The notes: generated from the sequence alone by a model not told the origin. Counted from the first letter of the stretch, positions 17,444-26,662 are shown. The stretch: DNA of 64,000 bases from JARRLC01 sp037387425 (GCA_037387425.1 JARRLC010000011.1:1-64000), one strand, 5' to 3'. Program-made: numbers and translations.

Positions 17444-18574
17444 CTATTGAGTTGTGGCTTTCGCTTTGGCTCTATCATTGAAGCTTGTGAGAGAGCTGAA
17501 ATCGGCGTTGATCAGGCTATCCTTGTCGTGATCGATCGGCCTGTCCATGTCCGATATGACGAAATACATGCCTCCCAGGATGTAAACGATCAAGGCGACC
17601 GACAAGAAGCCGAATATACCAGGCACGGCGATGATGAGCGCGACTGTATAAAAGATCGTCACGCGCTGAATAAAATCGTCATATACAAGCGGCGTTTCCC
17701 ATTTCATTTTATTTATGATGTAAGCGGTTTTTTGCTGGAAATTTAGCCTTATAGACGTATCAATTTTGGACTTCTGAAACTCTTGAGTTATCTCGTCATG
17801 TAGCTCAAAAAATCTTTGAAGCCCGCGCCCTGACCGCATCACGTCTTCCAGCGTTGACGACCATCGCAGTAGCAAGCCGGTGTCTTTGAGCGAGAAGAGC
17901 AGATTCTGAAGAATACCCGTCAGTTCCATCACTGTGTCCTCAAATTTGTGCAGCCGCGTTTGCGCTACGCTTAATTTGGAACCCAGCAGCATGCCGATGG
18001 CAAAACCGATCATGGCCATGATCGGTCCAAGATTTTTGAGGTCGATCCACCAGTCTTGCCCCTCGAAATATAGCATTAATGTTTTGAATGCTAGCGCCAC
18101 GCCTATGTATGGCAGCGTGCGCGCCAGAATACCACTCCATAACGCGCCGCGACGTTTGGTTTGCTTGCCCAGTTTCAGCACCCGCAGCAACCGCAACAGT
18201 CGCAATGCCCTCAGCCAGGCAAGGTTGCAGGGGCTTCCAAAGAAGAGGCATAAAGCGGCAGGCGCGATCGCGGCCAAATCTAAGGCCCCATACCAGCTCA
18301 GGGCGTAATCGCGTGCACGTGGGTAGGACCATAATCGTGCGATATATTCAATCGAAAAACACAGCAGGACGAACAGATCGAAGGCGTCGAAATAGATCCG
18401 GTAACGCTCAAATATGGTTGGGGAACGTGCTTCGATCACGATAGTGCAGATAGACGCAAAGATAAGCGCCACCAGAGACCCGGCCAGGGACCGTTCTGCT
18501 AAGGACTTCGGATTTTCCAGCGCCTCATACACACGCTGACGCGCCGATTTCGTTTTGTCCTGGACCTTCAACAT
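17444..18574 (-). CDS. Voltage-sensor domain joined to a bestrophin-like (DUF4239-like) membrane half
   Basis: The 376-residue product begins with a four-helix ion-channel voltage sensor. S1 is near 30-50. S2 contains FDLFVLLCFSIEYIARLW. S3 is WYGALDLAAIAPAALCLFFG. S4 carries regularly spaced charges (LRALRLLRLLRVLKLGK). The expected K+ pore loop and GYG filter are absent. Instead comes a second membrane unit (IMAMIGFAIGMLLGSKLSVAQTRLHKFEDT...) and two C-terminal helices ending in ISDMDRPID. This resembles DUF4239/bestrophin-like proteins, though that match is by eye. I chose the ATG at 18574 with AGGGG upstream; a GTG at 18601 is possible. It is convergent with pcm (8 bp). Confidence 0.7.
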   Translation of the reverse strand: MLKVQDKTKSARQRVYEALENPKSLAERSLAGSLVALIFASICTIVIEARSPTIFERYRIYFDAFDLFVLLCFSIEYIARLWSYPRARDYALSWYGALDLAAIAPAALCLFFGSPCNLAWLRALRLLRLLRVLKLGKQTKRRGALWSGILARTLPYIGVALAFKTLMLYFEGQDWWIDLKNLGPIMAMIGFAIGMLLGSKLSVAQTRLHKFEDTVMELTGILQNLLFSLKDTGLLLRWSSTLEDVMRSGRGLQRFFELHDEITQEFQKSKIDTSIRLNFQQKTAYIINKMKWETPLVYDDFIQRVTIFYTVALIIAVPGIFGFLSVALIVYILGGMYFVISDMDRPIDHDKDSLINADFSSLTSFNDRAKAKATTQ

Positions 18575-18675
18575 GGCTTTCCCCTGGCGGATGGAAAGCA
18601 CTCAGATTATAGATTGTTCGTTGTTTTAAGCTTAGCGGGGCAACTGAGGCTTGATGCACGGGGAAAACACCTGCC

Positions 18676-19209
18676 ATGATCGCTGCCATCGACGTTGCAT
18701 ACAATGATAACAACGCCACCGCCGCATGCGTGGTGTTTGAGCGTTGGCCCGATGCCGCCCCGGCGTTCGAGACCACTTGCGAAATCGCAAATGTTGCGCC
18801 TTATGAGCCGGGGCAATTTTATCGCCGCGAACTGCCGTGCATTCTTGCTGTGCTGAACATCCTTGAGCAGCGGCCCGATATCATTGTCATCGACGGGTAT
18901 GTCTGGCTCTCTGACGAGCAGGAGCCAGGGCTCGGCGGGCATCTCTATGCGGAGCTGGAAAAAAGGGCCGCAGTGATTGGCGTGGCCAAAACACGCTTTT
19001 CTCGGGCACAGGCTGTTGCGGAAATCTGTCGGGGCAAGAGCCAAACGCCGCTTTACATCACGGCGGCGGGGTTGCCGTTAGCTGAGGCTGCATCGTGCAT
19101 CCAGAACATGCATGGCGGTTTTCGCATTCCGACACTCATCCGCCGGGCGGATCAGCTTTGCCGCGGCACTATCCATGTGCAGGAAACGCCTCGGAAGATC
19201 GCGAAATAA
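18676..19209 (+). CDS. Short endonuclease V-like protein
   Basis: Endonuclease V cuts DNA or RNA next to deoxyinosine/inosine. The 177-residue product keeps the order of the catalytic motifs: AIDVAYND (Asp), FYRRELP (Glu) and IDGYVWLS (Asp). It is about 45 residues shorter than E. coli Nfi, mostly at the N terminus. The family segment HPRRxGLASHLG is replaced by DEQEPGLGGHLY. This looks like a distinct short subfamily rather than a fragment, since start and stop are clean. Activity on inosine is inferred. It is divergent from the voltage-sensor gene. Confidence 0.75.
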   Translation: MIAAIDVAYNDNNATAACVVFERWPDAAPAFETTCEIANVAPYEPGQFYRRELPCILAVLNILEQRPDIIVIDGYVWLSDEQEPGLGGHLYAELEKRAAVIGVAKTRFSRAQAVAEICRGKSQTPLYITAAGLPLAEAASCIQNMHGGFRIPTLIRRADQLCRGTIHVQETPRKIAK

Positions 19210-19364
19210 TAACGTCTCGTACCAGCCCACAACAAGACCTCACATAAAAAATCCGATAAAATACTTATGACAGCTCGCAAACAGCGTAATTGGCAAAAAA
19301 AGATACGCAGCTTAAACCTCCTTTAACCACCATATAGCAAAACTGGCCCTAGTGAGGTGCGGCC

Positions 19365-21494
19365 ATGGGTACTTGTAAGTATGTGTATGGGCGCCACGTG
19401 TGGGTAAAACGCGTTGCGTCTTTGTGTGGGGTAATTGTTTTGTTGCCGCTGGCGGGGTGTAGTTCCGACAGTACGCGTTTCGGCGATAACGATGCGCACA
19501 GTGGTTATAAGACTACGAATTCCGTTCCAGTTCCGTCTGAGCCAGTTTACGGCTACCGATATGGGAACGGCTATACCAATTCAACTGCAGAATATGCCGG
19601 TTATGGCGGCAACGGATCTCGCGGCGGCTCTAGCCACGCGCCGTTTACGTCGTCTTTGTCTGTCGCGCAGGTTTCGGGGCCGGAGCCTGTACAGCGCAGC
19701 CGTTTAGCGCCGGCAAGCGGTTCTCATAGCAAAAGCTATAAGCGTTACGCGATGAATACCCACTCCAATGTGAAGAGTGACGCGTATTCCGGCGGAACGT
19801 ATGCGATGATGGCGGCTGATAGTTCAGCCAGCTCCGGCAAAGCCAAAAGCGATGATCGCTTGGCGTATAACGACTATCGGTCGAGCAGGAGAAGCCGTCG
19901 CTATTACAAGAATGATCGTAATGATCGCTATCGCAATGATGCTTACAGCGACGGCGATCTGAAGAATGGCGATTATCTTCGCAACGGACATAGCAGCCGT
20001 GATAATGGCGACCGTAATGGACATTCGCGGCACGAAACCCGCGGTGACGATTATGTCGTGCAGCCGGGCGATACGCTTTTTGCTATCGGCAAGCAATTCC
20101 ATTTGAGCGCTGATCAGTTGATGACGCTGAATAATTTGCGTTCGACGGAAATCTATCCTGGCCAGCGCCTTCGGGTTTCTGGATATGGCTATACCGGCGC
20201 CAATGGTTCGGATAGGCCCTCTAGATATGGTCCTGACTATCGTAACGGCTATGGCAATTACGACGGCGATTATCGTCACGATAACCGCAGCGCCAATCGT
20301 AGCGGAAGCCGTGTCCGTAGCCGTAGCCGTGGGCAAGGTAAGGATTATCCGAAAACCCGTTCCGCCTACAATTATGACGACTTCGCCAGTCATCGCAGCG
20401 AACGGCGTAACCGTTATTATGATCGGCAAAATGGTTACAATGATCGGCGCAGAGATCGGCGTGACGACTCTGCAAGAAGCAGAAAGCGTTACGAAGACGA
20501 ATACCAAGGTGCTCCGCGGAAGCGGCGGCAGAGAGCGCGTCCGTCGTCTCATGAAAATGGCGGGTATGCGCGTAACTCGCATGATAGCGCCAGCCGCCGG
20601 GATGCGATCCGTTACACGATCAAACGTGGCGATACGCTCTTTGACATCGCACGGAGAAATGGCATCAGCCACCGTGAGCTAGCCGATTTCAACGGTATCC
20701 GGATTTCGGACACGTTGATGCCCGGCCAGTTGCTGCTGATCCCTCGCGGGAGAGGCTACGATTGGAGCGCCGACCGTTTGCCGTCAGAAAAACGGCGTCG
20801 GGATCGTTGGGGGGCAAAGCAACAGGATAAGCAAGCGCCGCGCAAAGCTTCCCGTGAGGTCGCCGAAAATCGCGAGAAGAAGGACGAGCCGTCAAAGTCT
20901 GAGAATAAGGCCGTGGCGTTGGCCGAGGAACGGCAGGCCGACAGAGCGAATGCGCCTGTGGAACCGAAGACAAGCAGCGCCGTGGCAACTGCCGCGCCTG
21001 TGCAGATCGTCGGTGGGCATAAGGAAACGTCCGCTCCCGTGAAGCCTGCGGATAAAGCGAAGCTTTCCGCCAAGGAATGCGAAAGCCTGCTGGCCAATCC
21101 GGCACCGCGCAGTGCAAAGACATTCCGTGAGCCGGTGCAAGGGATGGTTATTACCAAGTTCGGCAAAAAGGAAGACGGCACGTTCAGCGATGGCATCAAT
21201 TTCTCGGTGCCGAAAGGAACGCCAGTGAAAGCCGCCGAGAATGGTGTGGTGGCCTATGCCGGTAGCGAGCTGTCAGGCTTTGGGAATTTGGTGCTCATCC
21301 GCCATGCAGACGGATATGTGACCGCCTATGCTCACAACGACAAGCTAGCCGTGCGTAAATGCGATGTGGTTAAGCGCGGGCAAGTTATCGGTCGCGCTGG
21401 AGCAACCGGCAACACCACCAAGCCGCAGCTTCATTTTGAGTTGCGCAAAGGGTCTAAACCAGTCGATCCGCAAGCACATTTCTCGCGGTCGTAA
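19365..21494 (+). CDS. nlpD: NlpD/DipM-like lipoprotein with two LysM and a degenerate LytM (M23) domain
   Basis: The 709-residue product has a lipoprotein signal ending LAGC (about residue 32). A very long, Arg/Asp/Tyr/Asn-rich disordered region is interrupted by LysM 1 (YVVQPGDTLFAIGKQF...) and LysM 2 (YTIKRGDTLFDIARRN...). The C-terminal peptidase M23 fold spans about 590-709. The first zinc motif, normally HxGxD, reads SDGIN, and the second reads QLHFE instead of HLHFE. The enzyme is therefore probably inactive and acts as an amidase activator in cell division, as NlpD/EnvC do. Nearby pcm fits this context. It ends before a strong terminator. Confidence 0.9.
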   Translation: MGTCKYVYGRHVWVKRVASLCGVIVLLPLAGCSSDSTRFGDNDAHSGYKTTNSVPVPSEPVYGYRYGNGYTNSTAEYAGYGGNGSRGGSSHAPFTSSLSVAQVSGPEPVQRSRLAPASGSHSKSYKRYAMNTHSNVKSDAYSGGTYAMMAADSSASSGKAKSDDRLAYNDYRSSRRSRRYYKNDRNDRYRNDAYSDGDLKNGDYLRNGHSSRDNGDRNGHSRHETRGDDYVVQPGDTLFAIGKQFHLSADQLMTLNNLRSTEIYPGQRLRVSGYGYTGANGSDRPSRYGPDYRNGYGNYDGDYRHDNRSANRSGSRVRSRSRGQGKDYPKTRSAYNYDDFASHRSERRNRYYDRQNGYNDRRRDRRDDSARSRKRYEDEYQGAPRKRRQRARPSSHENGGYARNSHDSASRRDAIRYTIKRGDTLFDIARRNGISHRELADFNGIRISDTLMPGQLLLIPRGRGYDWSADRLPSEKRRRDRWGAKQQDKQAPRKASREVAENREKKDEPSKSENKAVALAEERQADRANAPVEPKTSSAVATAAPVQIVGGHKETSAPVKPADKAKLSAKECESLLANPAPRSAKTFREPVQGMVITKFGKKEDGTFSDGINFSVPKGTPVKAAENGVVAYAGSELSGFGNLVLIRHADGYVTAYAHNDKLAVRKCDVVKRGQVIGRAGATGNTTKPQLHFELRKGSKPVDPQAHFSRS

Positions 21495-21536
21495 TCTTCC
21501 CCCCGGTGTAGCGCTTCCCCCCGGCGCTAGACCCCC

Positions 21537-21566
21537 GGCGCGGCTCAACAGAGCCGCGCCGTTTTT
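21537..21566 (+). terminator. Rho-independent terminator after nlpD
   Basis: GGCGCGGCTC (21537-21546) and GAGCCGCGCC (21551-21560) form a perfect 10-bp stem with an AACA loop, followed by GTTTTTG. It sits between convergent nlpD and the NlpC/P60 gene. Confidence 0.92.
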
Positions 21567-21573
21567 GTGCGGG

Positions 21574-22446
21574 TTAACCTTTTAAGTTCAGTCCTGGAAT
21601 CCGGCGCAGCGAAGTAAAATTGCCGTGCGTCGTGGCGATGCGTTCCACCGCGCGGCGCACGGGTTCTACCACCACTTCCATCTGGTGACCGCTGGCGTGG
21701 ATCATCCATTCGTTCGATTGCACGATGCCGACATGGCCGCGCCAGAACACCAGGTCGCCGCGTTTAATCTTGTTGAGGTCTGGGTTGGCCACGGCTTCGC
21801 CAAGCTCGGCTTCCTGCATGTCGCTGTCTCGTGGGCATTTCGATCCCATGCCTTCCAGCGCGATTTGCACCAACCCTGAGCAATCGATACCGACGCTGCT
21901 GCGTCCCCCCCAGAGATAAGGCGCACCAATGAGGCGTTCGGCAATGCGCACGAAATCTTTCCCTTTTTCTTCAAAGGGGTGAATGTGCTCGTTGAAGATA
22001 TATCCGCCGCGCGACAGCTCAAAAAAACGGCCCTCCTTACCGATTACGGCCAGCCTTGAGTTCAAGCTGAGACGCATGATGGGCGGGCGTTTCAGATCGG
22101 GGGCGGGATAAACGAACGTGGCGCGCGCGCTAACCCAGTGGGTCGGCTCGTCGATGATGGTGGAAATGCAATCCACCGGCATGTAGCCAACATAGTTATC
22201 ATTGGCGAGTTGCGCCCAGGCCCAGCCATTCGTGACATCGAAAACGGTTGCAAGCTCGCCGCATAGCGCTTCTGTGGCCATTGGCGCGTCGAAACGCGGC
22301 ATCACGCGTAAAGGCGCTGTCGCGGCCACCACCTGACGCAATTCACCTTGAACATAGCGTTGTGCTTTGACTTTATCTTTCAGCGTGGCATCCGCCAGAT
22401 CTTCGCGGAAGGCGTTGCGCCGTGGATCAAGTTGAGATTGGTTCAT
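21574..22446 (-). CDS. NlpC/P60 family cysteine peptidase with SH3 domains
   Basis: NlpC/P60 enzymes cut gamma-D-Glu-diaminopimelate bonds in wall peptides. The 290-residue product has SH3-like regions in the first half (LRVMPRFDAPMATEALCGE..., WAWAQLANDNYVGYMP). A C-terminal NlpC/P60 domain follows: GAPYLWGGRSSVGIDCSGLVQ with the nucleophile Cys, GDLVFWRGHVGIV with the His, and a second His in MIHASG. No signal peptide is visible, suggesting cytoplasmic recycling of peptides. The start overlaps the stop of the aminopeptidase gene by 4 bp (ATGA), so the two are translationally coupled. Confidence 0.93.
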   Translation of the reverse strand: MNQSQLDPRRNAFREDLADATLKDKVKAQRYVQGELRQVVAATAPLRVMPRFDAPMATEALCGELATVFDVTNGWAWAQLANDNYVGYMPVDCISTIIDEPTHWVSARATFVYPAPDLKRPPIMRLSLNSRLAVIGKEGRFFELSRGGYIFNEHIHPFEEKGKDFVRIAERLIGAPYLWGGRSSVGIDCSGLVQIALEGMGSKCPRDSDMQEAELGEAVANPDLNKIKRGDLVFWRGHVGIVQSNEWMIHASGHQMEVVVEPVRRAVERIATTHGNFTSLRRIPGLNLKG

Positions 22447-23921
22447 GACCGTCCAAACTCCCTTTGTAGGTATTCAAATACCGCGCGGGCGCATTGCGGT
22501 TCCCCGCCGATGGGTTTTGCTGCCTGTGCTCGCGAAACCCATCCGTATATGTCGAAATGTGTATACCGCTTCGCCGACTTCACAAAGCGTTTGAGGAACA
22601 GCGCGGCAGTAATTGCACCGCCAAGGGCGTCAGCGGCGGTGTTAGAGATGTCGGCGATTCTGCCGTCGATCAGCGTGTCATAGGGCTGCCAGAACGGCAT
22701 TTGCCACACGGGATCGTCTACCTCGCGGCCAGTGTCTATAAGGGCGCGAGCCAGCGCGTCGTCTGTGGAGAACACTGGCGGCAGGCTGGCGCCCAGTGCA
22801 ATGCGCGCAGCTCCTGTCAGGCTAGCGAACGAGAACAGGTAATCCGGCTTGTCCTCATCGGCCAGCGCCAAGCCGTCGGCCAGCACAAGACGGCCTTCGG
22901 CGTCGGTGTTGCCGATGGCCACCGTTGTTCCCGCCCGGCTGGTGAGCACATCGCCCGGACGATACGCGCTGCCGGAAATTGCGTTTTCCGCCGCCGGGAT
23001 GATCAAACGCAGCCGCACCGGCAGTTTTGCGCTCATGATCATGGAGGCCAGCGCCAGGGCGGTTGCCGCGCCGCTCATGTCCTTTTTCATCAGCGCCATG
23101 CCGCCAGCGGGCTTGATGTTCAGTCCGCCGCTGTCAAAGCAGATGCCTTTGCCTACGAGCGTGATTTTGGGCGCTTTCGGCTTGCCCCATGTCAGATCGA
23201 TGAGGCTGGGCGCGCGTGTGCTGGCGCGGCCAACAGCGTGGACAAGCGGGAAATTCGCTTCAATGAGCGCGTCGCCTGTGGTGATGGCGCAATCCGCTTC
23301 GAAATATTTAGCCACGTTTTTTACGGCACGGCTAAGTTCAGCGGGCCCCATATCGTTGGCCGGCGTGTTGATGAGATCGCGCGCGAGCCATACCGATGAC
23401 GCCAACGCTACGACATCATCGCGGGAAGCGCCTTCGGGCAGACGCAGGCGTTTGGCGTTTTTCCCGCCCTTTTCGCTTTTTTTGTCCTTCTCGCCCTTTG
23501 ATTTGTAATGCTTAAATTCATAAGAACCGAGCGCCCAGGCCAGCGCCGCCAAGTCAGGACTATCCGGCGTCCAGTCGTAATGGTAATCGCCCGGCGGAAT
23601 GCGTAGCGGCAGCGAACCGAGTTGCAGCGGGGCAGGCAACGCGTTTGCGTTGCTGTCTTTGGTATCCTCGTCGTCCTTGTCGTCATCTTCCATGGAGAAG
23701 ACGACGCCGTCCAGGCCGTCTTCGCCGGGTAGAAGCGCCCAGTTGCCGCGTTTGGTTTTAAAATCCTGCGCTTTTAGCCAGGTCTGGTGGCGTTCTTCAA
23801 GCGATTGCAGACCTGTCTTGCCGCCTTTTACCGCATAGATGGGGCGGGTTGTTTGTGTCGACTTGGCGTCCAGAAATAGCGCGCCGATTTGTTTTGATAG
23901 TGATTTGAGTGTGTTGACCAT
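22443..23921 (-). CDS. M17 family leucyl aminopeptidase
   Basis: This dinuclear-metal aminopeptidase removes N-terminal residues from peptides. The 492-residue product has the catalytic C-terminal domain with VGKGICFDSGGLNIKP, MKKDMSGAA and the signature NTDAEGRLVLADGL. The N-terminal half contains two low-complexity inserts, one acidic (DDDKDDEDTKDSN) and one Lys-rich (KSKGEKDKKSEKGGKNAK), probably surface loops. It overlaps the NlpC/P60 gene by 4 bp; the pair likely degrades wall-derived and other peptides together. Confidence 0.94.
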   Translation of the reverse strand: MVNTLKSLSKQIGALFLDAKSTQTTRPIYAVKGGKTGLQSLEERHQTWLKAQDFKTKRGNWALLPGEDGLDGVVFSMEDDDKDDEDTKDSNANALPAPLQLGSLPLRIPPGDYHYDWTPDSPDLAALAWALGSYEFKHYKSKGEKDKKSEKGGKNAKRLRLPEGASRDDVVALASSVWLARDLINTPANDMGPAELSRAVKNVAKYFEADCAITTGDALIEANFPLVHAVGRASTRAPSLIDLTWGKPKAPKITLVGKGICFDSGGLNIKPAGGMALMKKDMSGAATALALASMIMSAKLPVRLRLIIPAAENAISGSAYRPGDVLTSRAGTTVAIGNTDAEGRLVLADGLALADEDKPDYLFSFASLTGAARIALGASLPPVFSTDDALARALIDTGREVDDPVWQMPFWQPYDTLIDGRIADISNTAADALGGAITAALFLKRFVKSAKRYTHFDIYGWVSRAQAAKPIGGEPQCARAVFEYLQREFGRS

Positions 23922-23990
23922 GGCACAATGTTTGCTACGATTCTGTGGAATTATCCGTAAGTTTCATTACGACTACGAAAGGGCATACTT

Positions 23991-24671
23991 ATGGACGCAA
24001 ATTACGAGCTTGTCATTGGCAACAAGAATTATTCTTCATGGAGTTTGCGTCCGTGGCTCGTGCTGAAGATGGCAGGCATTCCGTTTGGCGAGACGCAGGT
24101 GTTCTTGAAACAGCCGGATACGGCTGCCGAGATTGCGCGACACTCGCCTGCGGGGAAGGTGCCGGTTTTGAAGCATGGCAATCTCACTGTGTGGGATAGT
24201 CTCGCCATTATCGAATACCTCGCCGATGCGCATCCTGACAAGGACATCTGGCCGGAAGACCGTAACACGCGCGCCATTGCGCGAGCCGTTTCCGCAGAGA
24301 TGCATTCGGGGTTTTCAGCGCTTCGCCGTGAATTTGCAATGGATTTTGTGAATAAGCGCAGCTTTCCGGCAGCGAGCGAGGCAGCGCAGGGCGATATTAC
24401 ACGCATTGTCGCCTTGTGGATAGAATGCAGACGGTGTTTTGGCAGCGATGGCGACAGAGGGTTTCTATTCGGTCGGCGTTTCAGCGCGGCGGATGCGATG
24501 TTTGCGCCGGTGGTCAGCCGTTTTGTTAGCTACACCATTGATTTACCTGCGTTCGGCGACGACGGCGTTGCTGCGCGTTATTGCGACATGATGATGGATT
24601 TACCCGCCATGCGCGAGTGGGGGGAAGGCGCTCGTGCAGAGTGGAACGATGGCGTACGGATAGAGATATAG
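23991..24671 (+). CDS. Glutathione S-transferase family protein
   Basis: The 226-residue product has an N-terminal thioredoxin-like GST domain (YELVIGNKNYSSWSLRPWLVLKMAGIPF). The cis-Pro region is AGKVPVLKHGNLTVWDSLAIIEYLAD. A helical C-terminal domain follows. The NYSSWSLRP segment carries the probable catalytic Ser. Substrate is unknown. An AAAGGG ribosome site precedes the ATG at 23991. It is divergent from the aminopeptidase gene, with a 69-bp shared promoter region. Confidence 0.9.
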   Translation: MDANYELVIGNKNYSSWSLRPWLVLKMAGIPFGETQVFLKQPDTAAEIARHSPAGKVPVLKHGNLTVWDSLAIIEYLADAHPDKDIWPEDRNTRAIARAVSAEMHSGFSALRREFAMDFVNKRSFPAASEAAQGDITRIVALWIECRRCFGSDGDRGFLFGRRFSAADAMFAPVVSRFVSYTIDLPAFGDDGVAARYCDMMMDLPAMREWGEGARAEWNDGVRIEI

Positions 24672-24855
24672 CCTCATCGTGCTTTAGCTGAGAACAATAT
24701 ATGTATTATTGCTAATACGTATGAACACGTATTCATTGCGTAAATAGTGGAGATTTGCGCAAATTAATCCGTGCAACATATTTATTTATTTTACCGAATC
24801 TGACTTTCGTCACGTTTGGTGCATTAACATCTGTCATTTAAGGACTTGTTATGCC

Positions 24856-25659
24856 ATGCAGATCTACTGTAGGCTGTTTATTGTTATTCTAATTTCTGTC
24901 GCGACGGCCGGTTGTGAAGCGCTTAGCAGAAATCAAACACAGGCATCTGTTCCGCCTGATGTTTCGTACACCGCCTCTATCCCGACTTCTCCGGATGAAG
25001 CGCTGCGCACTGCCAAAATGCTGTCAGATGCCGGGGCTCACGATGAAGCGCTCCATGTGCTTGCGAGCGCTCACCGCCGATCCCCCGATAACGCCGCTAT
25101 AATGTCAGCTTATGGGCGGCTTGCGCTGCTGCGTGGAGATTACAAGCGCGCAGAACATCTGCTTGGGAAAGCGGTCGCTGCAAACCCGGATGATTGGCGG
25201 GCATTGTCAGCGCTTGGCGTGCTCGAAAGCCGCAAAGGGCAGCACTCATCCGCACGTGCCGCATTGGGGCGGGCGAACACCATTTCCAAAAGGGAAAGCG
25301 CTGCGCTCAACAATCTGGCTATCGGTTCCCTTCTGGCCGGACATCCGGAAAAGGCCGTTAGGCTGTTGCGACAAGCGCTTGGCAAGACTTCGTTGAAGGC
25401 CGCGCATGCACGCCGCATTAAACGCAATCTCGCGCTTGCCCTTGCCGTTCAAGGGCGGTTCGCCGAAGCAGAAGAATTGGCCGGGGAACGCTTTCCCCGC
25501 AGGCTGAAACATGCCAAGCCAGCGGTCATTCGCCGCTTTTTGGGGATGGGGGCGGGGCAAGAAAGCGCTAGGTTCACTTCGCGTGGCGAGCGAGGTGAGC
25601 GCGCCCGCCACGCTCACGCAAATGGGTGGCGTCCGGTTGAGGAGACGCACGCCCCATAA
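24856..25659 (+). CDS. tadD: TadD-like TPR lipoprotein
   Basis: TadD is an outer-membrane TPR pilotin-like lipoprotein of the Tad (Flp pilus) system. The 267-residue product has a lipoprotein signal (LFIVILISVATAGC). About three TPR units follow (DEALRTAKMLSDAGAHDEALHVL, AAIMSAYGRLALLRGDYKRAEHLLGKAV, WRALSALGVLESRKGQHSSARAALG). A basic tail rich in Arg, His and Gly ends the protein. The gene is convergent with the tad operon and its 3' end overlaps tadC by 86 bp on the opposite strand. Usually tadD follows tadC in the same direction, so this end of the locus seems rearranged. Confidence 0.8.
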   Translation: MQIYCRLFIVILISVATAGCEALSRNQTQASVPPDVSYTASIPTSPDEALRTAKMLSDAGAHDEALHVLASAHRRSPDNAAIMSAYGRLALLRGDYKRAEHLLGKAVAANPDDWRALSALGVLESRKGQHSSARAALGRANTISKRESAALNNLAIGSLLAGHPEKAVRLLRQALGKTSLKAAHARRIKRNLALALAVQGRFAEAEELAGERFPRRLKHAKPAVIRRFLGMGAGQESARFTSRGERGERARHAHANGWRPVEETHAP

Positions 25660-26641
25660 GATGCCCGTCGGAGCGCTCCAATACCTTCCGAGTGTTGATC
25701 ACAGCAGGCGCAAGAATGATCACCATGACAATCGGTAGGAAAAAGATCACCAGCGGCACTGTCAGTTTTGGAGGCAGGGCCGCCGCTTTGCGTTCAGCTT
25801 CGGCGATTTGCGACTCGCGACATTCCTTGGCGGTGGCTGTCAGCGCCTGGCTTATGGAAGTGCCGTAGCGCTCGGCCTGTGTCAGCGCGGACGCGATCAT
25901 TTTCACCATGGGAATCCCGGTGCGTTCTCCCAAATTGTTATAAGCTCGCCACCGTGACGGCAGATACGCCAGTTCAGCCATGGTGAGGCTGAGTTCTTCG
26001 GTTAACTCGACAGATTGGCCGGCAATATCCTTTGTGACACGCGCCAGCGAAGCTTCGACCGACATTCCCGATTGCACGCAAATCAACAGCAAGTCCAAAA
26101 CATCGGGGAACACTTGTATAATGGCTTTTTGCCGCCGTTTGATAAGCTGCCCCAGAACCAAGCCTGGCAACGTGTAACCGCCAATCCCAGCGGCAAGCGT
26201 AAACTGGAGCGTTAGCGTGATCGAGAAATTGCCGTTCGGCCACAAGCTCATCGCAGCAAAAGTAAGCGCAGAGAACATCAGTGGTAACGCCGCCTGGAGG
26301 ATCACGAATATCGTTTCCGGTCCTTCGCCGCGAAATCCGGCCATGCGCAGTCGCGCCGTGATATCGTCGCCCTTGCCTCCGTCCAAAAGCCGCGTTTTGA
26401 GTGTGATAAGCCGTTTCAGCAAGCCGTTCGCTTCGCGGCGCAGACGCTCCTTCGTTTGCGACGACAGCTCTTGAAGACGCTTATCCCGCAATAGGCGGCG
26501 CTCGCGCGAAACCTGCCGTAAACGCGCGATCAGTTGTTTGTCATCTCTGCCTGGCATGGCGAGCGATATGACGCCTGCAAAAGCCGCTATGCCAGCCAGC
26601 CCCATAGCGAGAGTTTCGAGGTTCAAAAATTCTTTCGGCAT
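25574..26641 (-). CDS. tadC: TadC, type II secretion F-domain membrane protein
   Basis: TadC is one of two inner-membrane platform proteins of the Flp-pilus machine. The 355-residue product has an N-terminal membrane helix (LAMGLAGIAAFAGVISLAMPG). The GspF domain contains FPDVLDLLLICVQSGMSVEASLARVTKDI and the repeat helix TGIPMVKMIASALTQAERYGTSISQAL. A final helix is VPLVIFFLPIVMVIILAPAVI. About 30 hydrophilic residues trail beyond the last helix and overlap tadD on the other strand; these may be a read-on after loss of the native stop. It lies 21 bp after tadB. Confidence 0.9.
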   Translation of the reverse strand: MPKEFLNLETLAMGLAGIAAFAGVISLAMPGRDDKQLIARLRQVSRERRLLRDKRLQELSSQTKERLRREANGLLKRLITLKTRLLDGGKGDDITARLRMAGFRGEGPETIFVILQAALPLMFSALTFAAMSLWPNGNFSITLTLQFTLAAGIGGYTLPGLVLGQLIKRRQKAIIQVFPDVLDLLLICVQSGMSVEASLARVTKDIAGQSVELTEELSLTMAELAYLPSRWRAYNNLGERTGIPMVKMIASALTQAERYGTSISQALTATAKECRESQIAEAERKAAALPPKLTVPLVIFFLPIVMVIILAPAVINTRKVLERSDGHLMGRASPQPDATHLRERGGRAHLARHAK

Positions 26642-26662
26642 ATCTCGGCTCTTCTTGCGGCG

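Noticed and set aside
17444..18574. Ordinary voltage-gated potassium channel
   Set aside because: The voltage sensor is present but no pore loop or GYG selectivity filter is found after S4.
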